Source: an uncultured Carboxylicivirga sp. (GTDB lineage: Bacteria; Bacteroidota; Bacteroidia; Bacteroidales; Marinilabiliaceae). Taken from it: a stretch of 64,000 nt of DNA. The stretch spans positions 496,001-560,000 of the forward strand of contig NZ_OY764327.1 of the NCBI RefSeq assembly GCF_963668385.1, given 5' to 3'. The position numbers and the translations under genes are program-made. Shown one piece after another: positions 48,291-57,781 of this stretch (positions are counted from its first letter, which is position 1; each line of letters begins with the position of its first letter). The notes under the pieces were generated by a model. The model was not told the origin of the DNA. It made no database searches and saw only the letters and a program-made list of their open reading frames with translations.

Positions 48291-48340
48291 ACACTTTGAT
48301 TTGATTTCAAAGATAATAAAATAGACTTTGAAACGAATAT

Positions 48341-48378
48341 AAAAAAGAAAAGCCCCAAAGCTATATGCTTTGAGGCTT
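48341..48378 (-). terminator. Rho-independent terminator of secDF
   Basis: Stem AGCCCCAAAGC / GCTTTGAGGCT (48351-48361 with 48367-48377, one mismatch, loop TATAT). Read on the minus strand it is followed by TTTTCTTTTTT. It sits 20 bp after the secDF stop. Confidence 0.85.
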
Positions 48379-48398
48379 CATTATATTATAAAGAATAT

Positions 48399-51395
48399 TT
48401 ATTTCTTTTTGTTTTTATCCTTAAGGAAATAATCTGCAATTGGAGTTGCAATAAATAATGATGAGTATGTACCTACTACTACACCAACCATTAATGCAAA
48501 TACGAATCCACGAATTACTTCACCACCGAATAAGAAGATAATCAATAATACAACAAAAGTAGTTAATGATGTATTTACAGTACGGCTAACAGTTGAATTC
48601 AATGCTTCGTCAGTCACTTCCACTTTATCACGTTTTGGATAAAGATTAAAGTATTCACGAATACGGTCAAATACAACCACAGTATCGTTAATTGAATAAC
48701 CAATAACCGTAAGAATTGCCGCGATAAACGATTGATCGATCTCCATTGAGAATGGCATAATTGAATAGGTTAATGAGAACACACCTAATACAATTACCAC
48801 ATCATGAACCAAAGCAGCCAATGCACCTAAACCAAATTGCCATCTACTGAATCGAATCAAGATATACAAGAAGATTACAAGTAAACTAAAGATGATTGCC
48901 AAACTTGCATTACGTTTAATATCACTTGCAATGGTTGGTCCTACTTTCTGAGAACTCATACGGTAATCTGACAAGAATTGATCTTCATCAACACCAGCAC
49001 CTAAGAAAGTTTTTAAACCTGTGTATAATTTACCTTCAACAATATTATCAGTATTATCATCATTGTTATCAACCATGTAGTTGGTAGCAATACGAACCTG
49101 ATTACCTTCGTTACCAAATTGCTTAACCTCAACATTTGATCCATCAAAAACATCAGAAAGTGATTTTTGAACATCAACTGAAGATACTTTCTCATCAAAA
49201 CGAACTACATAAGTACGTCCTCCAGAGAAATCAATACCTTGTTTCAAGCCACGAGTTGCTAATGAACCTGCAGATAGTACAATTAGAATTCCAGAGATAA
49301 CGAAGAAAATATTTTTCTTTTCAAGGAATTTAATATGTAATCCTTTAAATAGATTGCGAGTGATAGAAGTATCGAAAACAAGTGTTTTCTTCTTTTCCAA
49401 CATTTTTTCAAAAATCAAACGAGTAATGAAAATTGCTGAGAAGAATGAAGTAGCAATACCAATCATTAATGTTGTAGCAAAACCTTTAATTGGCCCTGTA
49501 CCAAAAACAAAAAGAATAACACCAGTTAAGAATGTTGTTACGTTAGAGTCAATAATTGCAGAGAATGCATTTCCATAACCATCTTTAACAGCTAACTGAA
49601 CTCCTTTACCTGATTTGATTTCTTCTTTGATACGTTCGTAAATAAGTACGTTCGCATCAACCGACATACCAATTGTTAATACAATACCGGCAATACCAGG
49701 GAGTGTTAATACTGCACCAAACGATGCTAAAACACCCATTATAAAGAACATGTTAGAAACCAAAGCAAAGTCAGCAATCCAACCTGCACGGTAACCATAG
49801 TACAACAACATGTAAACAAGTACAATAATAAACGCCCAAACGAATGAAGAGAAACCACTATTAACGGCTTCCTCTCCAAGAGATGGACCCACAACTGTAT
49901 CTTCAACAATGCGAGCCGGAGCAGGTAATTTACCTGACTTAAGAATATTAGCTAAATCCTCTGCTTCGTTTGGAGTGAAGTTACCAGTAATCTGACTGCT
50001 TCCGCCATCAATTTTAGAATTAACTGTTGGGAAACTATAAACGAATCCATCCAATACAATAGCAATACTTCTATTTATATTCGATCCTGTTAAACGAGCC
50101 CATGTTTTAGCACCTTCAGCATTCATACTCATAGATACTTCAAACTGACCACGCTGGTTAGTTTGACTACGGGCCGAAGTAATAACATCACCTTCCAATG
50201 GAGGACGACCGTCATGTGTACTTACTTTAATTGCTACTAACTGGAATGCTGTTTCTTTTTCATTAGCTTGAGGAAAACGAGAAGCCATGAATTTCTGTTC
50301 AATTGGCTTAACAGTCCAGAAGAATTTAACGTCTTTTGGAAATAAACTTCTTACAACAGTATTTTGCAAGTAAGCATTTACTTCAGCTGTATCGCGCGAT
50401 AGTGCAACTCCAACCACAGGACCAGGGAATGGGCCTTGTTGGCTATAGTTAGGTTGTAAATAACTAAACAATGATTTAGTATCAACACCTAATGAATCCA
50501 CATTAGTACTATCACTCTCCAGTTGGCCAAGCAATGAAAGATCACTATCGTCTTCCGTTGCTGCAGCATTCTCAGCATTATCAGATTGAGCAGGAGTAGC
50601 AGTTGTTTTTTTGGCTTCTTCTAACTCACGTACTTTAGCATCAGCTTGAAATAAGTATTGGAATAACTCACTGTTCTCATAAGTTTCCCAGAACTCTAAG
50701 CTTGCTGTACCTTGTAATAACTTACGCACCCTTTGTGGCTCTGTAACACCTGGTAATTCAACCAAAACACGACCAGCTTTTTCTAATTTCTGAACATTTG
50801 GTTGAGTTACACCGAAGCGGTCGATACGAGTACGAAGAATATTGAAGGCGTTATCAATAGCACTCTGTGCTTCTGTTCTGATTACTTTTAGAACCTCAGC
50901 GTTTGTTGAGTTATAGCTAACTTTTTCTTTTAATTCTATTGTATTAAAAATAGTTGCTAACTGGGCATTTGCGTCAATTTCTTCATAAGCGCGTCCGAAT
51001 AAAGTGATAAAATCGTCGGTGCTTGTCTTTTCCATTTCTTCAGCTTTTTTCAAAGCTTTATGAAAAGTTTCGTCAGAGTTGTAATTTGACAGAGCAAGTA
51101 CCACATCTGAAACTTTCACCTCAAGGATTAAGTTCATACCTCCCTTAAGGTCAAGACCAAAGTTAATCTCACGCTCTTTACACTCCTGATAAGTATAATC
51201 ACGGAACCACATAAAACTGTATACTGGTTCATTCTTAACAGAGTCTAAATAAGCGAATTCCAACTTAGGATCGCCACCCGCATAGGCCTTTGCCTCGGCC
51301 TCAACACTTCGTGTCTTGTAAGTAAAAAATAGTTGATATAAGCTGACTAACGCCAAAAGAATGGCAAATAGTCTTATTGCTCCTTTGTTTTGCAT
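48399..51395 (-). CDS. secDF: Fused protein translocase subunit SecDF
   Basis: 998 aa. SecD part: TM1, then FGLDLKGGMNLILEV, the periplasmic P1 domain (FWTVKPIEQKFMASRF, VALSRDTAEVNAYLQ), and the five-TM block with SFVWAFIIVLVYMLLYYG and TIGMSVDANVLIYERIKEE. SecF part starts at about residue 690 (GIDFSGGRTYVVRF), with QSFIAAILTVIGYSINDTVV and the second RND-type core IREYF. It uses the proton gradient to assist SecYEG export. SecD and SecF are fused in one chain as in other Bacteroidota. Monocistronic, terminated after the stop; a TATATTTG -7-like element (51446-51453) lies 50 bp upstream of the start. Confidence 0.96.
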   Translation of the reverse strand: MQNKGAIRLFAILLALVSLYQLFFTYKTRSVEAEAKAYAGGDPKLEFAYLDSVKNEPVYSFMWFRDYTYQECKEREINFGLDLKGGMNLILEVKVSDVVLALSNYNSDETFHKALKKAEEMEKTSTDDFITLFGRAYEEIDANAQLATIFNTIELKEKVSYNSTNAEVLKVIRTEAQSAIDNAFNILRTRIDRFGVTQPNVQKLEKAGRVLVELPGVTEPQRVRKLLQGTASLEFWETYENSELFQYLFQADAKVRELEEAKKTTATPAQSDNAENAAATEDDSDLSLLGQLESDSTNVDSLGVDTKSLFSYLQPNYSQQGPFPGPVVGVALSRDTAEVNAYLQNTVVRSLFPKDVKFFWTVKPIEQKFMASRFPQANEKETAFQLVAIKVSTHDGRPPLEGDVITSARSQTNQRGQFEVSMSMNAEGAKTWARLTGSNINRSIAIVLDGFVYSFPTVNSKIDGGSSQITGNFTPNEAEDLANILKSGKLPAPARIVEDTVVGPSLGEEAVNSGFSSFVWAFIIVLVYMLLYYGYRAGWIADFALVSNMFFIMGVLASFGAVLTLPGIAGIVLTIGMSVDANVLIYERIKEEIKSGKGVQLAVKDGYGNAFSAIIDSNVTTFLTGVILFVFGTGPIKGFATTLMIGIATSFFSAIFITRLIFEKMLEKKKTLVFDTSITRNLFKGLHIKFLEKKNIFFVISGILIVLSAGSLATRGLKQGIDFSGGRTYVVRFDEKVSSVDVQKSLSDVFDGSNVEVKQFGNEGNQVRIATNYMVDNNDDNTDNIVEGKLYTGLKTFLGAGVDEDQFLSDYRMSSQKVGPTIASDIKRNASLAIIFSLLVIFLYILIRFSRWQFGLGALAALVHDVVIVLGVFSLTYSIMPFSMEIDQSFIAAILTVIGYSINDTVVVFDRIREYFNLYPKRDKVEVTDEALNSTVSRTVNTSLTTFVVLLIIFLFGGEVIRGFVFALMVGVVVGTYSSLFIATPIADYFLKDKNKKK

Positions 51396-51567
51396 TTGTT
51401 AATAATTTATAATTATTCGTTTTGACACTTCATATCATAATCGCGCAAATATATTGATTTTTTTAATACTACCTATTTAAATCGGATGCTGATTATGCTC
51501 ATCACTACCCATGATTTTGATATTAACCACTATTAATGTTAAAAAATGTTGCAATTAAGAGAGGGGA

Positions 51568-54000
51568 TTACTTTAATGACCATTTTTCTGTTGGACTTTT
51601 AGCGGCCATCCTATAAGTTTGATAGAATATAGAAAGATATGCTAATCCAACTACAAACACTGCTGCTAACAGAAATACAAACCCATTTATAAAACTGGAA
51701 TATGCATATCCATCAATCCATGCCGACAGAGCAATATAAGCAGGTAAAATAGATAAAATCACACCTATTATTATATACATACTAAATTCAGAAAACACCT
51801 GAAGTATGATAGTTTGCCTTGATACTCCCAAAACCTTTTTAATGTCAATATCTCTTGATTTATATTCGGTTACGAAAGCTGTCAGAGCAATAATACCTAG
51901 CATTGTCATAAATAAAGACAGGATAGCAAATACTAAGACAATTTTTGTGATACGAACATCTTCATCATATAATTTCGATAATTTATGATCGAGCATTTGA
52001 TATTCGAAAGGAGAATTTTCGGTGTGTTTACTCCATATATCTCGGATAAACTGAACGGTTTCATTCTTCTTAACGGGATCAATTTTTATTAAAACATAAT
52101 CAAAATGCATACTATTACCCATTAAAATTATCGCAAGTGGCTTAACCTTATTGTAATATGGTTCAAAATGAAAATCTTTAATTACTCCAACAACATTTAA
52201 CTGGAAATCATTTTTACCTAATATTCCAATTTTGTGCCCTAGTGGTTTTTTTATCCCAAATTCTTCAATAGCTTCATTGTTTAATAAAATCCCCAATGAA
52301 TCGCCTTCTTCCTTACTTAAAAAGCGACCTGTTTTTAAGGTAAGATTCAGCATCGTAAAATAATCCTGATCGACATATAGAATGGGCAAAACAGCCACTT
52401 TTCCATTGTCACCACTTCTCATCCGAAAAGTTCCTTGAAAATAATCATCGCCAGGCAAACTGCTACAAGCGCTTACTTCATCTATATAATTACCTCTAAG
52501 AAGCTCTTCTTTAAATGCTTTAAAATCATTTCCAATCACACTTCCCCGTTCTACAACTATGACATTATCATCATCAAAACCAGGATTACTTTTGGCAAGA
52601 AAATCAAGTTGCCACCACATACCTGCTACCATAATTAAAAGGAAAATACTGATAGCAACTTGAGTACACACAAGAATCCCTCGTATTACCAATCCATTAT
52701 TTTTTATTCGATAATCACCCTGCAGAATATGTTTAGGCTTTAATCCTGCAAAGAAAAATGCAGGAAATGCTCCAGCGATAATCCCAACTACTAATACTAA
52801 TAGAAGAATCCATATTATATCTGTCCAATCCGTAAGAACAGAAAATTGAAGCTGAAGTTTAAATGTATAGTTAAAGAACGGGAGTAAAAGCTCGAGCAAT
52901 ACTAAACCAATAAAGGTAGCTCCCATACTATACAATACAGCCTCGGTTAAAAATTGCCACACTAACTGTTTACGTCCAGCTCCTACCATCTGACGTAAAG
53001 CAACTTCATTAAATCGTCGTCTTGCTTTAGCCGTTGTTAAGTTAACAAAGTTGATACAAGTGGTTAGTAAAATAAATACAGCTATAAAAATGAATAATTT
53101 ACTATAAACCGGCTTGGAGTTTGCTTGTAATTCTCCTGCCAGATGAGAATGCAAGTGTATATCAGTAAGAGGTTGAAAATAAAAATCCAGTTTAATACTA
53201 TCTGAAGAAAGTTCTGATGTTAAAGTTTGTTTTACCTGATCGGAAATCAATACATCTTTATCCTTATTTATATTATTCTGCAATTCTTCGACATTGGTAT
53301 TCGCATTCACTTTTAAATAAGTGTAACAATTAAGATAAAGCCAATCTTTCTTCCAGTTTTTAAGATATGTGCTATCCGATCTTTTTAATAAAATCTGATC
53401 GATGGTTGATATGGATGCTAAGAAATTAAATTTAAAATGGCTCGCCACAGGCATATCATCACAAATGCCCGTAATGGTATATTTTACTCCCAATCTATTG
53501 ATTACCTTACCCACAGGACTTTCTTCCCCAAAATACTTTTTAGCGGTAGATTTTGTAATTACGACAGAGTTCGTATTTTTTAATAAATTCTCTGAACCTT
53601 CAAGAATTTTTAAGTTGAAAATAGAAAAGAATGAAGGATCGGCAAACCGAAAATATTCTTCATTAATTTTTTGATCCCCAAATACTATAACTGTATTAGT
53701 ACCAGGTACAAAACGCATTACCGACCTTACTTCATCGTATTTCTTTACAAAATCGCCTAAAGGCATCGGTGTGGTAGCACTATTAATAAAGCTAGTGCTT
53801 AAAACGCCTTTGGTTGTCAACCTATATATTGATTCACTTTCGGCAAACGATTTATCATAACCTAATTCATATTTTACCAACAACAACACCAACAAGCTTA
53901 ATGTTATGCCAACAGAAAGCCCCATAAAATTCAGAAACGAGTAAAAACCTTGTTTCCTAATATTACGAACTGCAACTTTTATGTGGTGTTTTAACATCAT
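51568..54000 (-). CDS. ABC transporter permease, MacB/FtsX type, 810 aa
   Basis: Two FtsX-type halves. TM1 (FLNFMGLSVGITLSLLVLLL, residues 22-42), a large MacB-PCD-like periplasmic domain (about 50-280), three TMs (about 295-420, IFIAVFILLTTCINFVNLTT), then TM5 (about 445), a second periplasmic domain, and three C-terminal TMs (LVFAILSLFMTMLGIIALTA, YLSIFYQTYRMAAKSP). Start is adjacent to the ATPase gene (2 bp), so the two make one exporter. Family members export lipoproteins, peptides or antibiotics or act in signalling; the load here is unknown. Confidence 0.9.
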   Translation of the reverse strand: MMLKHHIKVAVRNIRKQGFYSFLNFMGLSVGITLSLLVLLLVKYELGYDKSFAESESIYRLTTKGVLSTSFINSATTPMPLGDFVKKYDEVRSVMRFVPGTNTVIVFGDQKINEEYFRFADPSFFSIFNLKILEGSENLLKNTNSVVITKSTAKKYFGEESPVGKVINRLGVKYTITGICDDMPVASHFKFNFLASISTIDQILLKRSDSTYLKNWKKDWLYLNCYTYLKVNANTNVEELQNNINKDKDVLISDQVKQTLTSELSSDSIKLDFYFQPLTDIHLHSHLAGELQANSKPVYSKLFIFIAVFILLTTCINFVNLTTAKARRRFNEVALRQMVGAGRKQLVWQFLTEAVLYSMGATFIGLVLLELLLPFFNYTFKLQLQFSVLTDWTDIIWILLLVLVVGIIAGAFPAFFFAGLKPKHILQGDYRIKNNGLVIRGILVCTQVAISIFLLIMVAGMWWQLDFLAKSNPGFDDDNVIVVERGSVIGNDFKAFKEELLRGNYIDEVSACSSLPGDDYFQGTFRMRSGDNGKVAVLPILYVDQDYFTMLNLTLKTGRFLSKEEGDSLGILLNNEAIEEFGIKKPLGHKIGILGKNDFQLNVVGVIKDFHFEPYYNKVKPLAIILMGNSMHFDYVLIKIDPVKKNETVQFIRDIWSKHTENSPFEYQMLDHKLSKLYDEDVRITKIVLVFAILSLFMTMLGIIALTAFVTEYKSRDIDIKKVLGVSRQTIILQVFSEFSMYIIIGVILSILPAYIALSAWIDGYAYSSFINGFVFLLAAVFVVGLAYLSIFYQTYRMAAKSPTEKWSLK

Positions 54001-54002
54001 AG

Positions 54003-54686
54003 TTATAAACGATTTTTAATATTCTCGGTAATAACATGCCCGTCGAAAAGTTGTACGATTCTTTGCGCCTTATTAGCATCATTAGGAGAATGAGTAGCCA
54101 TTACTATGGTCTTTCCACCCTCGTTAATCTCATTTAAAGTATTCATTATGGTGCTTCCGTCGCCCGAGGTTAAACAACCAGTAGGTTCATCGGCTAAAAT
54201 AATATCAGGATCAATAACAATAGCCCTACCTATGTCAACCAATTGCTGGTGCAATCCACTTAACTGACTTGGATAGTAAGATTTTAAATGTGTAATATTA
54301 AGTTGTTCCAATACTGTATTTACTTTCTGATATCTTATTTTTTTGCTGTATTTTAAATATTGAAGTGGTAACTCAATGTTTTCATATGCTGTTAACTCTT
54401 CAATTAACCCAAATTTCTGAAACACATTTCCAATACTACCTCTTCGCAAGTTTATACGTTGCCTTTCTTTTAGGTTTGTAACATCATGTTTCATCATTAA
54501 TAAGTCACCTGAAGTTGGGGTATCAATCAAACCAAAAATATTCATAAGTGTAGTCTTTCCTGAACCTGATGGGCCAAGCAGACACACAAACTCACCTGCC
54601 TCAATATCAATATTGACGTTCTGCAAAATTGTTTGTTCAACACCTGCATTTCGATGTATTTTGGTCAAATTCCTTGTATGAATCAT
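54003..54686 (-). CDS. ABC transporter ATP-binding protein with degenerate signature and D-loop motifs
   Basis: 227 aa from the ATG at 54686, which has AAAGGTGAT before it; a longer frame to 54737 would run over the operator-like repeats. Walker A GPSGSGKT (38-45), Q-loop VFQKFGLIEELTAYEN and Walker B IILADEPTG are present, and the H-loop MATHSP is intact. But the LSGGQ signature reads LSGLH (142-146) followed by QQLVDIGRA instead of QQRVAIARA, and the D-loop reads GCLTSGDG instead of GNLDSKTG, so its Asp is Thr. Residues for ATP binding are kept while those for ATP-sandwich closure are changed. Partner of the downstream permease. Confidence 0.85.
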   Translation of the reverse strand: MIHTRNLTKIHRNAGVEQTILQNVNIDIEAGEFVCLLGPSGSGKTTLMNIFGLIDTPTSGDLLMMKHDVTNLKERQRINLRRGSIGNVFQKFGLIEELTAYENIELPLQYLKYSKKIRYQKVNTVLEQLNITHLKSYYPSQLSGLHQQLVDIGRAIVIDPDIILADEPTGCLTSGDGSTIMNTLNEINEGGKTIVMATHSPNDANKAQRIVQLFDGHVITENIKNRL

Positions 54687-54707
54687 ATCACCTTTAATTG
54701 TGTCCGA

Positions 54708-54737
54708 TAACGTACATCGCTGTTCGTTAACGTACAT
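54708..54737. promoter_or_regulatory. Direct-repeat operator candidate upstream of the ABC exporter
   Basis: TAACGTACAT occurs at 54708 and 54728, 20 bp apart (two helical turns), each preceded by TGTCCGA or TGTTCGT. It is 20-50 bp upstream of the ATPase start, on the non-coding side if the ATG at 54686 is right. The TTCGTTAACG half resembles the palindrome before the regulator gene. Confidence 0.45.
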
Positions 54738-55053
54738 TAATTAATTGCTATTTTATAAGTATACTATCCCCACTGCAAAAGTATAAAAATCATCTTTTGC
54801 ACATCAAGCTCTCTTCAATCTTGTGATATACTGCACTATGCAGCTTTCACTATAAGGTAAAGGTTACTATTTACTATTAGGTTTTCTATTTAAACCGTAC
54901 CACTTCTTATGCCAATATCGTTAATGTCTTAAAATCAAGACTATTACACAAACGGCATTTTTTTTGTTTCCAAAATCATCGTTCGTTATCGAACAATAAC
55001 GAACTGTTTTCGATAATTATTATGGTATATTTAGCTACGAAAAACTCAAAAAC
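54738..55053. promoter_or_regulatory. Divergent intergenic region with a palindromic operator candidate
   Basis: 316 bp between the ABC exporter and the NtrC-type regulator. It contains a perfect inverted repeat GTTCGTTAT-N6-ATAACGAAC (54981-55004), 50 bp upstream of the regulator ATG. A weak sigma-54-like TTGGCAT...GTGGT occurs on the minus strand around 54912, but its GC element is imperfect. The rest is AT-rich with no gene. Confidence 0.5.
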
Positions 55054-56430
55054 ATGACTCAAAAATCAGGACGCATATTAGCTGTTGACGATAACGCCGA
55101 TATCTTATTCGCATTAAAACTTCTACTAAAACCACACGTTGAGCATATTGTAACTACAACCGACCCTAACAGGATTCCTACTATTATGGCCGATGATTCT
55201 TTTGATGTTGTTTTACTTGATATGAACTTCACAAAAGATGCCATTAGCGGTCAGGAAGGATTTAGCTGGCTGGAAAAAATACTGGAGATCGATCCTGCGG
55301 CTGTTGTGTTATTTATTACCGCATACGGCGATGTCGAAAAATCGGTAAAGGCCATTAAAGCAGGTGCTACCGACTTTATTTTGAAACCATGGCAAAACGA
55401 AAAACTACTGGCCACTGTTTCGTCAGCTATTAAACTTCGTCAATCACGTGAAGAAGTTAAGGATCTAAAATCGAAACAGCGAGAGATGAATACCATACTA
55501 GATCAGCCTTTTGCTGATTTTATAGGTGTATCGTCTGGAATGCAAAATGTGTTTAATACCATAAAAAAAGTAGCAGGAACCGATGCTAACGTCTTAATTC
55601 TTGGAGAAAATGGAACAGGTAAAGAGTTAGTTGCAAGAGCCCTTCACCGAAATTCGTTACGTAAAGACGAACCATTTATTAGCGTTGATTTAGGTGCACT
55701 AAGCGAAACTTTATTCGAAAGCGAATTATTTGGGCATGTTAAGGGAGCTTTTACTGATGCGAAAGCTGATCGTCCGGGACGTTTCGAAATGGCCAATGGA
55801 GGAACTCTGTTTCTTGATGAAATTGGAAACCTGTCGCTTCCGTTACAAGCAAAGTTATTAACAGTACTGGAAAGAAGAGAAGTAACACGCGTTGGAGCTA
55901 ATAAACCAAAGCCTATTGATATTCGTCTGATTTGCGCAACAAACATGAACCTTAAACAAATGGCTAGTGAAGACACTTATCGTCAGGATTTAATTTATCG
56001 GATTAATACGGTTGAAATAGAATTACCTCCATTACGTGAGAGACCTGAAGACATTCCTGTTCTAGCAGATCATTTTTTAAAGATATACTCTAAAAAGTAC
56101 AAGAAGAAAGTAAATAAATTATCTTCTAAAGTTATTAAGAAATTAAGCAGCTATCCATGGCCGGGTAATGTTAGGGAATTTCAGCACATTGCAGAACGGA
56201 CCGTCATTATGAGCGATTCGCCTAACCTGGAAGAATCTGATTTTCAATTATCATCGGTTCAGGTAAGTACCGAAGGCTTTGAATTTGACTCTTACAATCT
56301 GGATGAAATTGAAAAACACATTATTGAAAAAGTTCTTAGAATGAACAGGGGAAATGTTTCGAAGGCAGCAGCCGACCTGGGTTTAACAAGAACATCGTTA
56401 TACCGTAGACTGGAAAAACATGGCCTATAA
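55054..56430 (+). CDS. NtrC-family sigma-54-dependent response regulator, 458 aa
   Basis: Receiver domain 1-125 with acidic pair D12-D13 (VDDN), phosphoacceptor D56 (LLDMNF) and K in LKPW; AAA+ domain about 150-380 with Walker A GENGTGKE, GHVKGAFTDAKAD (the sigma-54 contact loop, here GAFTDA), Walker B GGTLFLDEIGNL and the R-finger region LRERPEDIPVL; Fis-type HTH at the C-terminus (GNVSKAAADLGLTRTSLYRR). It activates sigma-54 promoters when phosphorylated. Its gene overlaps the kinase gene by 11 bp and points away from the ABC exporter, which is a likely target (inference from position and shared motifs). Confidence 0.93.
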   Translation: MTQKSGRILAVDDNADILFALKLLLKPHVEHIVTTTDPNRIPTIMADDSFDVVLLDMNFTKDAISGQEGFSWLEKILEIDPAAVVLFITAYGDVEKSVKAIKAGATDFILKPWQNEKLLATVSSAIKLRQSREEVKDLKSKQREMNTILDQPFADFIGVSSGMQNVFNTIKKVAGTDANVLILGENGTGKELVARALHRNSLRKDEPFISVDLGALSETLFESELFGHVKGAFTDAKADRPGRFEMANGGTLFLDEIGNLSLPLQAKLLTVLERREVTRVGANKPKPIDIRLICATNMNLKQMASEDTYRQDLIYRINTVEIELPPLRERPEDIPVLADHFLKIYSKKYKKKVNKLSSKVIKKLSSYPWPGNVREFQHIAERTVIMSDSPNLEESDFQLSSVQVSTEGFEFDSYNLDEIEKHIIEKVLRMNRGNVSKAAADLGLTRTSLYRRLEKHGL

Positions 56431-57781
56431 TAAGTTTCGGATCAACTTTATTGTCAGAACACTTTTACTGACAGCATCCATATTTGCGTTTTTCTATCTA
56501 TACTTCAACACCGAACTAACCATGACTTTGGTTTTGGTTGGTTTATTGGTGGCTTTTCAAGTGTTTGCCATCATCCATTATGTCGATAGAACCAATCGAA
56601 TACTTAATAACTTTCTGGAATCGATACGGTATTCTGACTTTACTCGAACTTTTCAGGTTGAAAGTCTGGATTCATCATTCGATAAATTAAAAAAATCTTT
56701 TAACGAAGTAATTAAAGATTTTCAGGAGGTAAGAGCTGAAAAAGAAGAGAATTACTATTATTTGCAAACCGTAATTCAGCATATTGGAATTGCGTTAATT
56801 GCTTATAGTAAAGATGGTAAAGTTGAATTAATTAACAACGCTACCAAAAAGCTGTTTCAGGTTCGATCACTAAGTAATATTCAAGCATTAAAAGATTTTA
56901 GCCCCGAGCTTGTACAAAAACTTCTCGCCTTAAAGCATGGTGAAAATGGATTGATACGGGTGCAAGAAAAAGACGAGATGTTACAACTTTCGATTTATGC
57001 AACTGAATTTAAGATACATAATCGAACTATTCTTCTAACCTCAATTAAGAACATTCAAAACGAATTGGAAGAAAAAGAGATGGAATCGTGGCAAAAGCTG
57101 ATACGAGTTTTAACACATGAAATTATGAACTCCATCACACCTATTTCTTCTTTATCATCAACTATTACCTTAATTCTGAAGGATCTTGCAAATGATTTGC
57201 AAGAGCAAAACATAGCAGCTGAACACTTCGAAACTATTACTGAAGTGGAAGGTGCATTACAAACCATACATAAACGTACCGACGGGCTTTTACACTTTGT
57301 CAATACCTATCGAAATCTGACCAAGATTCCACAACCTTCCTTTTCAATCTTCCCTATTAGTCGACTATTGTTTAACATCAAAGGTTTGATGACGGAAGAA
57401 ATGAAATCGAAAGGGGTGAATTGTATTATTCAGATTGAACCGGAATCGTTGGAATTATCGGCCGATGAAAAATTGATTGAACAAGTAATAATTAACTTGG
57501 TACAAAATGCCATTCAGGCATTGGAAGGACGCGAAAATGCCACGATCAAATTAATAGCATTTTTAAATAAGCGAGGTAGAATAACCATTCAGGTAATTGA
57601 CAATGGACAAGGTATTCTACCTAATGTACTTGATAAGATTTTTATTCCGTTCTTCACTACTAAACCACAAGGTTCGGGAATTGGTTTAAGTTTATCGAAA
57701 CAAATTTTAAGACTGCATGGCGGAAACCTTACAGCCTATTCAGAAGTAGAGAAAGAAACGAAATTTACTTTAACCTTCTAA
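56420..57781 (+). CDS. Membrane sensor histidine kinase, partner of the NtrC-type regulator
   Basis: 453 aa. Two transmembrane helices near the N-terminus (LLLTASIFAFFYLYFN and MTLVLVGLLVAFQVFAIIHY), then a PAS-like domain (about 115-215), HisKA with H233 (LTHEIMNSITPISSL) and HATPase boxes NLVQNAIQALEG, DNGQGILPN and GSGIGLSLSKQIL. Almost no periplasmic loop, so it likely senses within the membrane or cytoplasm. Overlapping start with the regulator stop shows a two-component pair. Overlaps the convergent rex gene by 12 bp at its 3' end. Confidence 0.92.
   Translation: MAYNKFRINFIVRTLLLTASIFAFFYLYFNTELTMTLVLVGLLVAFQVFAIIHYVDRTNRILNNFLESIRYSDFTRTFQVESLDSSFDKLKKSFNEVIKDFQEVRAEKEENYYYLQTVIQHIGIALIAYSKDGKVELINNATKKLFQVRSLSNIQALKDFSPELVQKLLALKHGENGLIRVQEKDEMLQLSIYATEFKIHNRTILLTSIKNIQNELEEKEMESWQKLIRVLTHEIMNSITPISSLSSTITLILKDLANDLQEQNIAAEHFETITEVEGALQTIHKRTDGLLHFVNTYRNLTKIPQPSFSIFPISRLLFNIKGLMTEEMKSKGVNCIIQIEPESLELSADEKLIEQVIINLVQNAIQALEGRENATIKLIAFLNKRGRITIQVIDNGQGILPNVLDKIFIPFFTTKPQGSGIGLSLSKQILRLHGGNLTAYSEVEKETKFTLTF

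Noticed and set aside
54895-54930. Sigma-54 promoter on the minus strand upstream of the ABC exporter
   Set aside because: TTGGCAT fits the -24 half, but the -12 half reads GTGGT without the needed GC; too weak to list as a site.
55740-55770. Loss of the GAFTGA loop in the NtrC-type regulator (GAFTDA)
   Set aside because: GAFTDA is a frequent variant in sigma-54 activators and does not by itself suggest loss of function.
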